Assembly: GCA_025548565.1 (NCBI GenBank)
Contig: JAJLPB010000006.1
Coordinates: forward strand, 310,001-374,000
Direction: 5' to 3'
Source: Rugamonas sp. A1-17
Lineage (GTDB): Bacteria; Pseudomonadota; Gammaproteobacteria; Burkholderiales; Burkholderiaceae_D
Length of the DNA: 64,000 bases
Part shown: positions 16,454-24,127 of the stretch, piece after piece
How positions within the stretch are numbered: position 1 is the first letter of the stretch
Layout of the letters: each line of letters begins with the position of its first letter
Program-made: the position numbers and the translations under genes
The notes under the pieces: generated by a model
The model's database searches: none
Told to the model about the DNA's origin: nothing
Seen by the model: only the letters and a program-made list of their open reading frames with translations

Positions 16454-17077
16454 ATGACTCAACACCGCGGTAAATTCATCACCTTCGAAGGCATAGACGG
16501 CGCCGGAAAATCGACCCATATCGCCTTCGTCGGCGACTATCTCAAGGCGCGCGGCGTCGATGTGGCCAGCTCGCGCGAGCCGGGCGGCACGCCGCTGGGC
16601 GAAAAGCTGCGCGAGCTGGTGCTGCACGAGAAAATGCATCTGGAAACCGAAGCCCTGCTGATGTTCGCCAGCCGCCGCGAGCACATCGCGCAGGTGATCG
16701 AGCCGGCGCTGCATCGCGGCGCCTGGGCCATCTCCGACCGTTTCACCGACGCCAGCTTCGCCTACCAGGGCGGCGGGCGCGGCATGGACCTGGCCAAGCT
16801 GGAAGCGCTGGAGCAGTGGGTGCATCCGCACCTGCAGCCGGACCTGACGCTGCTGTTCGACGTGCCGCTGGAAGTGGCGCGCGCGCGGCTGGACGCCACC
16901 CGTTCGCTGGACAAGTTCGAGCAGGAGAAGGCCGATTTCTTCGCCGCCACCCGCAACGAGTACCTGCGCCGCGCGACGCAATTCCCGGCCCGCTTCCGCG
17001 TGATCGACTCGACCCGGTCCATCGCGGACATTCAGGTCCAGATCGCGGCCATCCTCGACCAATTGCTAGCACTTTAA
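16454..17077 (+). CDS. tmk: Thymidylate kinase
   Basis: A 207-residue dTMP kinase that phosphorylates dTMP to dTDP with ATP. The P-loop is [11 protein letters not shown] (residues 11-21), the DRF motif is [17 protein letters not shown], and DLTLLFDVP precedes the LID region. The length is normal. It lies 14 bases after mltG and before holB, the classical order. Confidence 0.96.
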   Translation: MTQHRGKFITFEGIDGAGKSTHIAFVGDYLKARGVDVASSREPGGTPLGEKLRELVLHEKMHLETEALLMFASRREHIAQVIEPALHRGAWAISDRFTDASFAYQGGGRGMDLAKLEALEQWVHPHLQPDLTLLFDVPLEVARARLDATRSLDKFEQEKADFFAATRNEYLRRATQFPARFRVIDSTRSIADIQVQIAAILDQLLAL

Positions 17078-17118
17078 AAGCATTGCATAAGCGTTTGTTT
17101 TAAAACAGAATACTGATA

Positions 17119-18153
17119 ATGAGCAATTCCATATATCCATGGCAGGAGTCGTCCTGGCAGCAGCTGCAACTGCTGCGCCAGCGCATGCCGCACGCCATCC
17201 TGTTTCATGGCGCCGCCGGGATAGGCAAGTCCGACTTCATCGAACGCTTCGCCCAGGGCCTGTTGTGCGAGGCCGTGCTGCCGGACGGCCACGCCTGCGG
17301 CCAGTGCGCGTCCTGCGGCTGGTTCTCCCAGCAAAACCACCCGGACTACCGCCGCGTGCGGCCGGAGGCGTTGGAAGACGAGCCCGCCGCCGAGGGCGAG
17401 GAGGGCGACGGCGAAGCCAAGAAGACCGCCAAGTCGACCAAGGCGCCGTCCAAAGAAATCAAGATCGAGCAGATCCGCAACCTGGCGGACTTCATGAACA
17501 TTTCCACCCACCGCCAGGGGCTGCGGGTGGTAGTGCTGTATCCGGCCGAGGCGCTGAACATGCCGGCCTCCAACGCTCTGCTGAAGACGCTGGAGGAACC
17601 GCCTCCGGGCACGGTGTTCCTGCTGGCCTCCAACAGCCTGGACCGGCTGCTGCCGACCATCCTGTCGCGCTGCCGCAAGTTCGCGTTGCCGATGCCGAGC
17701 CACGCCGAGGCGCTGGCCTGGCTGAAGACGCAGGGCGTGTCCGACGCCGACAGCTGGCTGCGCGAGCAGGGCGGCGCGCCGCTGGCGGCGATGGCCCAGG
17801 CCGAAGTGGGCAACCGCGACGATCTGGAAGTGTTGCTGCAGCTGCTGGCCCACCCCAGCGTCGAAGGCGCGTTGAAAGTTGCCGACAAACTGCAAAAAGT
17901 GCCGCTGAGTGCACAAGTTTCTTGGTTGCAGCGCTGGCTTTATGATGTGTTTTCCTACAAACTGGCAGGTAACATCCGTTACTATCCGCGCTACCAGAAG
18001 GAGCTGGCCGGCCTGGCCGGCAAGATCCACGTCAGCCGCCTGCTGGCCGCCATCAAGGGCGCCAACGAGCGGCGGGCGACGGCCGATCATCCCCTGTCGC
18101 CCAAGCTGTTCCTGGAGGATATGTTGCTCGAATACGCCGCCTGCTGCGCCTGA
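17119..18153 (+). CDS. holB: DNA polymerase III subunit delta'
   Basis: A 344-residue clamp-loader subunit. It has the degenerate P-loop HGAAGIGKSDFIERFAQ, the zinc-binding Cys cluster CGQCASC, and the SNALLKTLEEPPPGTVFLL and SRCRKFALP motifs of the delta'/gamma AAA+ core. Between roughly residues 85 and 112 there is a low-complexity acidic then Lys-rich stretch (from EDEPAAEGEEG to KSTKAPSKE), not present in all delta' proteins, probably a flexible loop. It is located between tmk and pilZ. Confidence 0.95.
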   Translation: MSNSIYPWQESSWQQLQLLRQRMPHAILFHGAAGIGKSDFIERFAQGLLCEAVLPDGHACGQCASCGWFSQQNHPDYRRVRPEALEDEPAAEGEEGDGEAKKTAKSTKAPSKEIKIEQIRNLADFMNISTHRQGLRVVVLYPAEALNMPASNALLKTLEEPPPGTVFLLASNSLDRLLPTILSRCRKFALPMPSHAEALAWLKTQGVSDADSWLREQGGAPLAAMAQAEVGNRDDLEVLLQLLAHPSVEGALKVADKLQKVPLSAQVSWLQRWLYDVFSYKLAGNIRYYPRYQKELAGLAGKIHVSRLLAAIKGANERRATADHPLSPKLFLEDMLLEYAACCA

Positions 18154-18163
18154 AGGGAATTTG

Positions 18164-18544
18164 ATGTCTGCTGCCAGCCCACTCGATCCGAACACCGTGC
18201 CCGTTGCGCGGCCGACGGTCTTGTCGCTGGCGATCAAGGAAAAGGCGGCGCTGTACGCGGCCTACATGCCTTTCCTGAAAAATGGCGGCATGTTCGTGCC
18301 GACCCAGAAACCCTACAAAATCGGCGACGAGATCTACCTGATCCTGGCGCTGATGGACGATACCAACAAATACCCGATCGCCGGCAAAGTCGCCTGGATC
18401 ACGCCGGCCGGCGCGCACAACAACAAGGCGCAGGGCATCGGCGTGCACTTCCCGGAAGACGAAAGCGGCCAGCGCGCCCGCCTGCGCATCGAAGAAATCC
18501 TCGGCGCGGCGCTGCGGTCCTCGCGCGCCACGCATACGCTTTAA
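18164..18544 (+). CDS. PilZ-domain protein
   Basis: A 126-residue protein starting ten bases after holB. The PilZ fold is visible (LSLAIKEKAALYAAYMPFLKNGGMFVPT, then KVAWITPAGAHNNKAQGIGVHF). This is the PilZ-type protein always found in the tmk-holB block, linked in Pseudomonas and relatives to type IV pilus biogenesis. The RxxxR/DxSxxG di-GMP binding motifs of canonical c-di-GMP receptors are not evident at the N-terminus, as expected for this subgroup. Confidence 0.92.
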   Translation: MSAASPLDPNTVPVARPTVLSLAIKEKAALYAAYMPFLKNGGMFVPTQKPYKIGDEIYLILALMDDTNKYPIAGKVAWITPAGAHNNKAQGIGVHFPEDESGQRARLRIEEILGAALRSSRATHTL

Positions 18545-18563
18545 TCCCTCACCGCTTCCCGAT

Positions 18564-19085
18564 ATGACCACAGCTTTCCGCCATCGCCTCGCCACGCTTG
18601 ATGATTTGCCCACCATCGTCGCCATCTACAACAGCACCGTCGCCTCGCGCGAGGTCACCGCCGATACCGAGCCGGTGCCGGTGGAGTCGCGCCTGGCCTG
18701 GTTCCACGAGCATACGCCGGAGAAGCGCCCGCTGTGGATCATCGAGCAAGCGGGCGACACGGCCAGCCGGCCGGAAGTGCTGGGCTGGATGTCGTACTCG
18801 AATTTCTACGGCCGTCCCGCGTACTCGGGTACGTCCGAGATTTCGATCTACATCGCCGAGGCCTGGCGCGGCAAGGGCATCGGCGGCTACTGCATCGCGC
18901 AAGCCATCGCCCATGCGCCGGCGATCAAGGTGCACACCTTGTTGGGCTTTATCTTCGGCCACAACAAGCCCAGCCTGGGCCTGTTCGCCAAATTCGGCTT
19001 CGAAACCTGGGCCAACCTGCCCAAGGTGGCCAATCTGGACGGCATCGAACGCGACCTGATCATCCTGGGCAAGCGCGTCGCGTAA
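18564..19085 (+). CDS. GNAT-family N-acetyltransferase (phosphinothricin acetyltransferase-like)
   Basis: A 173-residue acetyltransferase of the Pat/YncA type. It begins with RLATLDDLPTIVAIYNSTVASREVTAD and contains ETWANLPKVANLDGIERDLIILGK near the end. The acetyl-CoA-binding loop is AWRGKGIGGYCI. Relatives acetylate the amino group of phosphinothricin or methionine sulfoximine-like compounds, but the true substrate is open. It sits where tatD would be expected after pilZ and is followed by an inverted hydrolase gene, so the block has been opened here. Confidence 0.87.
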   Translation: MTTAFRHRLATLDDLPTIVAIYNSTVASREVTADTEPVPVESRLAWFHEHTPEKRPLWIIEQAGDTASRPEVLGWMSYSNFYGRPAYSGTSEISIYIAEAWRGKGIGGYCIAQAIAHAPAIKVHTLLGFIFGHNKPSLGLFAKFGFETWANLPKVANLDGIERDLIILGKRVA

Positions 19086-19088
19086 GCC

Positions 19089-20087
19089 CTATTTCAGCGC
19101 GCGGTCGACGGCGGCCCGGATCTGGGCGGTCGCGCAGACCACCGCCGAATGGCCGCAATCGCCCTCCAGCACCGTGGTTGTGGCGCGGATGCGGCGCGCG
19201 AACGCCAGTGCCGGCGCCGGATTGACGATCAGGTCCTGGCGCGGGTTGATGATGTGGACGCGCGCTTTCACCTTGCCGGCGGCGTCGTCGCCGATATCCT
19301 GCGTCAGGAAGGCGCGCATTTGCCAGCGCAGGTCGTTGGCGTCGGCCGCGTCCGTGTCGTCGGCAATCGTCTCCGCGATGAATTTGTCCACCTCGGCCGG
19401 CTTGGTCTGCGCCGCGCGGTAGGCCGGCGTGTCGAAGTTCAGCGAAAAGATCTGGTGGTACAGCGGCAGTTTCGGATTCGTCTTGTATTCGCCGTTGGCG
19501 TAGTCGGGATCGGCCAGCATGGCGGCCTCCTCGGTGCGCCAGAACAGCAGGTCGTAGCTGGTCTGGTGAGGCGTGCCGGCGATCGGCACCGCGACGTCCA
19601 TGAAGCCCGGATGGCTGACCATCCACTGGAACGTCTGGGTCGCGCCCATCGAGTAGCCCACCATCGCATGGACGTGCTTGAGGCCCAGCTTTTCGGTCAG
19701 CAGGCGGTATTCGGATTCCACCATGTCGCGCACCGTGAAGGCGGGGAAGGCCGTGCCGTGCTGCGTCGCGCTGTTGGACGGCGAGCAGGCCACACCGTTG
19801 CCGATCGCGTCGACCACGATCACGTAGTGGCCGGTGGTGTTGAACAAGCCTTTGGGGCCAAGCAGCGCAACCGCTTCGACGCTCTTGCCGGTATGCCAGG
19901 GCAGGAACACGACCGCGTTCGAGCGGGCCGCGTTCAGGCTGCCGATGGTGCGGTAGCCGAGCTTGCAATCCTTGATGACGGCGCCGCTTTCCAGGCGCAC
20001 GTCGCCGAGGTCGGCGAATTGCTGGGGAGGCGGCTCGGCGGCGGCGGCCAGCGGCAGGGTAAGCGCGAGGGCAAGGCGGATGAACAT
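19089..20087 (-). CDS. Exported alpha/beta hydrolase, homoserine O-acetyltransferase (MetX)-like
   Basis: A 332-residue protein with an N-terminal signal peptide (cleavage likely after AAAA-A near residue 17), so it is probably periplasmic. The alpha/beta-hydrolase triad is present: Ser in GYSMGATQ, Asp in NPRQDLIVNP, and His in GDCGHSAVV. The fold and the GYRTIGSLNAARSN opening are those of the MetX-like group, but a signal peptide is incompatible with homoserine acetylation in the cytoplasm. An esterase or hydrolase role is therefore more likely. It is oriented against its neighbours and separates pilZ from tatD. Confidence 0.85.
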   Translation of the reverse strand: MFIRLALALTLPLAAAAEPPPQQFADLGDVRLESGAVIKDCKLGYRTIGSLNAARSNAVVFLPWHTGKSVEAVALLGPKGLFNTTGHYVIVVDAIGNGVACSPSNSATQHGTAFPAFTVRDMVESEYRLLTEKLGLKHVHAMVGYSMGATQTFQWMVSHPGFMDVAVPIAGTPHQTSYDLLFWRTEEAAMLADPDYANGEYKTNPKLPLYHQIFSLNFDTPAYRAAQTKPAEVDKFIAETIADDTDAADANDLRWQMRAFLTQDIGDDAAGKVKARVHIINPRQDLIVNPAPALAFARRIRATTTVLEGDCGHSAVVCATAQIRAAVDRALK

Positions 20088-20154
20088 CAGGCGGACTCCT
20101 GAATTGAATGGAACGCCGATTCTAGGCCAGGCGCGCTTGGGTTACAATCACGGC

Positions 20155-20934
20155 ATGTTTATCGATTCCCACTGCCACATCAATTTCCCCGAGCTGGCCG
20201 CTCGCATGCCCGAAATCCTGGCCAAGATGGCCGACAACAAAGTCACCCACGCGCTGTGCGTGTCGGTCGACTTGCCGGATTTTCCACAAGTGCTGGCGCT
20301 GGCCCACGAGTATCCGCACATCTACGCCTCGGTCGGCGTGCATCCGGATTACGAGGACACGCCCGAACCGACCGTCGAACAGCTGGTGGAACTGGCCGAC
20401 GACCCGAAGATCATCGCCATCGGCGAGACCGGGCTGGACTACTTCCGCCTGCAGGGCGACCTGGAATGGCAGCGCGAACGCTTCCGCACCCACATCAAGG
20501 CGTCGCGCATCACGCGCAAGCCCCTGATCATCCATACCCGCAACGCCAGCGAAGACACGATACGCATCATGCGTGAAGAGAGCGCGGGCACGGAGGCGGG
20601 CGGCGTGGCCGGCGTGATGCACTGCTTTACCGAGTCGCTGGAAGTGGCGCGCGCGGCCATCGAGATGGGTTTCTACATTTCGTTCTCCGGCATCGTGACC
20701 TTCAAGAGCGCCAAGGATTTGCAGGCGGTGGCGCTGGAGGTGCCGCTGGAGCGCATCCTGATCGAGACGGACTCGCCCTACCTGGCGCCGATGCCGCATC
20801 GCGGCAAGATGAACGAGCCGGGCTTTGTGGCCCACGTCGGCGAGTACATCGCCAAGCTCAAAGGCATCCCGGTGGAGCAGGTCGCCGAACAGACGACCGC
20901 CAATTTCTTCAAACTATTCAACGTGGTAGCGTAA
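20155..20934 (+). CDS. tatD: TatD-family metal-dependent DNase
   Basis: A 259-residue TIM-barrel hydrolase. Metal ligands are visible as DSHCHINF at the N-terminus, the Glu in GETGLDYF, His in IIHTRNA and MHCFTES, and the Asp in ETDSPYLAP. TatD proteins are 3'-5' exonucleases active on ssDNA and damaged DNA and belong to the mltG-tmk-holB-pilZ-tatD neighbourhood. The ATG at 20155 is chosen over in-frame upstream starts because the family begins at MFIDSHCH. An ankyrin protein follows seven bases later. Confidence 0.95.
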   Translation: MFIDSHCHINFPELAARMPEILAKMADNKVTHALCVSVDLPDFPQVLALAHEYPHIYASVGVHPDYEDTPEPTVEQLVELADDPKIIAIGETGLDYFRLQGDLEWQRERFRTHIKASRITRKPLIIHTRNASEDTIRIMREESAGTEAGGVAGVMHCFTESLEVARAAIEMGFYISFSGIVTFKSAKDLQAVALEVPLERILIETDSPYLAPMPHRGKMNEPGFVAHVGEYIAKLKGIPVEQVAEQTTANFFKLFNVVA

Positions 20935-20941
20935 TTTTCTG

Positions 20942-21613
20942 ATGCAGATTCTCTCCAAACGCCGCTTGCTTCTGACGGCCATGGCCGCCGTCCTGACGCT
21001 CCCCGCGCTGGCGGCCGAACAGACCGACGACGAAGTCGATCTTTTCCGTGCCATCCAGCTGGACAACGTCTCCGGCGTTAAAAAGCTGCTGGAGCGCGGG
21101 CTGAGCCCCAATCTGCGCGAGCCGGGTGGCGAGACCGCGCTGATCATCGCGATGCGCTACGAGGCCTACCGTGTCGCCACCTTGCTGATGGATCAGCCCG
21201 GCATCGACCTGGAAGCCAAGGCGCCCAACGGCAACACCGCGCTGATGATGGCGGCTTTCCGTCAAAACAAGGCCGCCGTGCTGGACATGATCAAGCGCGG
21301 CGCCCAGGTGAACCAGAAAGGCTGGACCGCCTTGCATTACGCGGCGGCGGCAGGCAGCACCGAGATCACCAGCATCCTGCTGGAACACCACGCCTACATC
21401 GACGCCGAATCGCCGTCCGGCATGACGCCCTTGATGATCGCCGCCCGCGAGGGGCAGGAAAAAGTCGTGGAGTTATTGCTGGAGCAGGGCGCCGACGCGA
21501 CCCTGAAGGACGGCGGCTTCCACCAGACCGCCGCCGAGTTCGCGACCAAGGCCGATAAGCCGTGGATCGCCAAAACCATTGCCACCTTTTTGGCCGCAAA
21601 AAAGCCGCACTAG
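20942..21613 (+). CDS. Secreted ankyrin-repeat protein
   Basis: A 223-residue protein with a signal peptide (MQILSKRRLLLTAMAAVLTLPALAA). About four to five ankyrin repeats follow, recognisable by units such as GETALIIAMRYEAYRVATLL, NGNTALMMAAFRQNKAAV, GWTALHYAAAAGSTEITSIL and GMTPLMIAAREGQEKVVELL. Ankyrin repeats bind other proteins. A periplasmic ankyrin protein directly after tatD is a recurrent betaproteobacterial arrangement, function unknown. Confidence 0.9.
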   Translation: MQILSKRRLLLTAMAAVLTLPALAAEQTDDEVDLFRAIQLDNVSGVKKLLERGLSPNLREPGGETALIIAMRYEAYRVATLLMDQPGIDLEAKAPNGNTALMMAAFRQNKAAVLDMIKRGAQVNQKGWTALHYAAAAGSTEITSILLEHHAYIDAESPSGMTPLMIAAREGQEKVVELLLEQGADATLKDGGFHQTAAEFATKADKPWIAKTIATFLAAKKPH

Positions 21614-21910
21614 CCTCCATCTCCGCACTCGGCGTCCTTCGGCGGCGCCGTTCATCCGCATCACGCCTGTCCGGCTTCGGTGCCCCCTCTGGAACGTTCA
21701 GCATTTTCCCCCGCGCGTTGGTGTTTTTTGTTATTGCGACCGAAATCTCGTGAGCGCAGAATCGGCGGTCACAGCAATCTCCCCGTCTGTCATCGAATCG
21801 AGAGAACCCACGGCTGCAACGACGGCTGGCCGTTGAAGTCATGTTCGCCGGCGAACAGCCGGAGGTGGGGCGTCACGAGTCCAGCCTGCTTCACTCACAA
21901 CGGAGACAAG
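21614..21910. other. Non-coding 297-base leader region before the GH9 gene
   Basis: No supported gene. The region has a T-rich patch (about 21718-21735) that could hold a promoter. Near its 3' end is a perfect 16-base palindrome, TGTTCGCCGGCGAACA (21842-21857), about 55 bases before the GH9 start codon. A ribosome-binding site GGAGAC at 21902-21907 precedes the ATG at 21911. No known riboswitch pattern was recognised. Confidence 0.5.
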
Positions 21911-24073
21911 ATGGAAATCAAAAAAAGCCTGTTACTCACGCTGGCCGCACTCGGCGCACCCGTCTGGGCGCAAACTTGCCAGCCCAGCGCCGTCACCCCT
22001 TACCTCAACATCAACGGCACCAGTTCGTGGGGCTCGCAGTCCTCGGCTTCGCTGAATGCCGGGTCGACCGTGGTGATGGGACCGCAGCCGACGAGCGGCA
22101 ACTGGTCGTGGAGCGGCTGCGGCACCTCAGGCTCGTCGCGCGAGCAGACCGTCAAGCTCAGCGCCAGCTGCACGGCCACGGCCACCTACACCAACAGCTG
22201 CGGCGCCCAAAGCACCCAGCAATACAACTTCACCGTCTGGCCGGCGATGGGCGCCAATGCCGGCAAGTTCATCATGGTCGACCAGTTCGGCTACCTGACC
22301 AACGCGCGCAAGGTGGCGGTGCTGCGCACGCCCAAGGCCGGCTACGACGCCAGCGGCCCGAGCTTCTGGCCGCAACAACTCAGCGTGGTTAATTCGGCCA
22401 CCGGCGCGACGGTCTACAGCGCCTGGCCGACGGAATGGAAAAACCGCGCCACCGATCCTTCATCCGGCGACCAGGTGTGGTACTTCGATTTCAGCAGCGT
22501 CACCGCGCCGGGCACCTATGAGGTGGTCGACAGCGGCGGCCAGCGCTCGGCGCGCTTCGAGATCGGCGACAACGTCTATCGCAAGGTGCTGGTGCAGGCG
22601 GTGCGGATGTTCTACTACCAGCGTCTCGGCCAGGCACGGAGCGCCGCCAACGCCGGCGCCAACTGGGCCGACGGTGCAGGCAACCTGGGACCGGGGCAGG
22701 ACACGCAGGCACGCCGCTTCCTCGACAAGAACAACGCCGGCACCGCGCGCGACCTGCGCGGCGGCTGGGCCGACGCCGGCGACTTCAACAAGTACACCAG
22801 CTGGGCGGCGGGCTACGCCCAGGAGCTGATGGACGCCTACGTCCAGAACCCGACGGTGTTTACCGACGACTTCAATATCCCGGAATCGTACAACGGCGTG
22901 CCGGACATCCTCGATGAAGCCAAGTGGGGCCTGGACTGGCTCAAGCGCATGCAAAACAGCGACGGCTCGGTGCTGTCGATAGTCGGCGTGGGCGGCGCCA
23001 GCCCGCCGTCCGCCGACACCCGTCCCAGCTACTACGGCGACGTCAACACCTCGGCCACGCTGGCGACCGCCGCGGCGTTTGCCGAGGGCGCCAAGGTGTT
23101 GGGCGGACTGAACAACGCGGCCCTGAACACTTACGCGGCGGACCTGCTGGTGCGCGCCAAGAACGCCTATAACTGGGCGGTGGCCAACCCCAGCGTCATC
23201 TTCCAGAATAATGAAGGCGCTACCGCCGGCCTCGGCGCCGGCAAGCAGGAAACCGACGACAACGGCCGCAAGACGCTGCGCCTGATGGCGGCGATCAAAC
23301 TGTATGCGGCCACCAGCGACGCCACCTACCGCAGCTATGTCGACGCGCATTACACCGAGGCGGCGATGTTCGCCAGTTGGTCGCTGTCGGGATTTAGCGC
23401 GGGCGATGCCCGTCCGCTGCTGTACTATGCTTCGCTGCCCGGCGCCACCTCCAGCGTAGCCAGTGCGATCCGCTCGCGCTACCTCGACCTGTGGGGCCGC
23501 GCCGATTACGACGGCTGGGGCCAGGTCAACGCGCAGACCGACCCTTATCGGGCTTTCATCGGCACATACACCTGGGCCAGCAACGCCGTCAAGGCCAACG
23601 CCGGCACGCTGTTCGCGGAGGAGGGCTATTACGGCATCAGCACCCACGCGGCCTACGAGGTGGCCAATGCCGCTTCGGACTACCTGCACTATCTGCATGG
23701 CGTGAACCCGTTGGGCAAAGTCTACCTGACCAATATGTACAGCTTTGGCGCCGAGAATCCGGTCAACCAGATCTGGCACACCTGGTTCTTCGATGGCACC
23801 AAGTGGGATGACGCCAGGAGCTCGCAGTACGGCCCGGCGCCGGGCTATCTGGTTGGCGGCCCGGCCGGCAACCAGTGGGACTGGGATGGCGGCTGTCCGA
23901 GCGTGTCGCCGAATTGCGGCGCGGCCCGGCCGGCACCGCCGTACGGCCAGCCGCCGCAGAAGTCTTATCTCGACTTCAATGCGCCCTGGCCGCTGAACTC
24001 GTGGTCGATCGCCGAGCCGTCCAACGGCTATCAAACGGCGTATATCCGCTTGTTGGCCCGTTTCGTGAAATAA
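21911..24073 (+). CDS. Secreted endoglucanase, glycoside hydrolase family 9
   Basis: 720 residues with a signal peptide (MEIKKSLLLTLAALGAPVWA). An N-terminal beta-sandwich-like Cys-containing domain (about 22-105) follows; its pattern WSWSGCGTSGSSREQ / CTATATYTN is of the kind seen attached to secreted plant-polysaccharide enzymes. Next is a CelD-type Ig-like N-domain, and then the (alpha/alpha)6 catalytic domain. GH9 catalytic residues are visible: D288 and D291 in GGWADAGDFNKY, the His-containing YLHGVNPLGKVYLTNMY, and the acid E702 in WSIAEPSNGYQTAYI. It would cut beta-1,4-glucan (cellulose) outside the cell. No other cellulase gene is adjacent. Confidence 0.93.
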   Translation: MEIKKSLLLTLAALGAPVWAQTCQPSAVTPYLNINGTSSWGSQSSASLNAGSTVVMGPQPTSGNWSWSGCGTSGSSREQTVKLSASCTATATYTNSCGAQSTQQYNFTVWPAMGANAGKFIMVDQFGYLTNARKVAVLRTPKAGYDASGPSFWPQQLSVVNSATGATVYSAWPTEWKNRATDPSSGDQVWYFDFSSVTAPGTYEVVDSGGQRSARFEIGDNVYRKVLVQAVRMFYYQRLGQARSAANAGANWADGAGNLGPGQDTQARRFLDKNNAGTARDLRGGWADAGDFNKYTSWAAGYAQELMDAYVQNPTVFTDDFNIPESYNGVPDILDEAKWGLDWLKRMQNSDGSVLSIVGVGGASPPSADTRPSYYGDVNTSATLATAAAFAEGAKVLGGLNNAALNTYAADLLVRAKNAYNWAVANPSVIFQNNEGATAGLGAGKQETDDNGRKTLRLMAAIKLYAATSDATYRSYVDAHYTEAAMFASWSLSGFSAGDARPLLYYASLPGATSSVASAIRSRYLDLWGRADYDGWGQVNAQTDPYRAFIGTYTWASNAVKANAGTLFAEEGYYGISTHAAYEVANAASDYLHYLHGVNPLGKVYLTNMYSFGAENPVNQIWHTWFFDGTKWDDARSSQYGPAPGYLVGGPAGNQWDWDGGCPSVSPNCGAARPAPPYGQPPQKSYLDFNAPWPLNSWSIAEPSNGYQTAYIRLLARFVK

Positions 24074-24079
24074 GCGCCG

Positions 24080-24121
24080 GGCGCGCCGCCGGTCCTTGCT
24101 CAGGATCGCCGGCCGCGCGCC
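24080..24121. terminator. GC-rich stem-loop between convergent genes
   Basis: Two 13-base arms (24080-24092 and 24109-24121) pair with a single mismatch, and the loop itself contains TCCT/AGGA that can extend the stem. It lies between the convergent ends of the GH9 gene (24073) and the DUF3300 gene (24128). There is no T-run, so it may be a shared transcript end or 3' stabiliser rather than a classical intrinsic terminator. Confidence 0.55.
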
Positions 24122-24127
24122 TGCCGG

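Noticed and set aside
22460..24034. Open frame of 524 codons antisense to the GH9 gene
   Set aside because: Composition bias only; the plus-strand GH9 protein has all catalytic residues.
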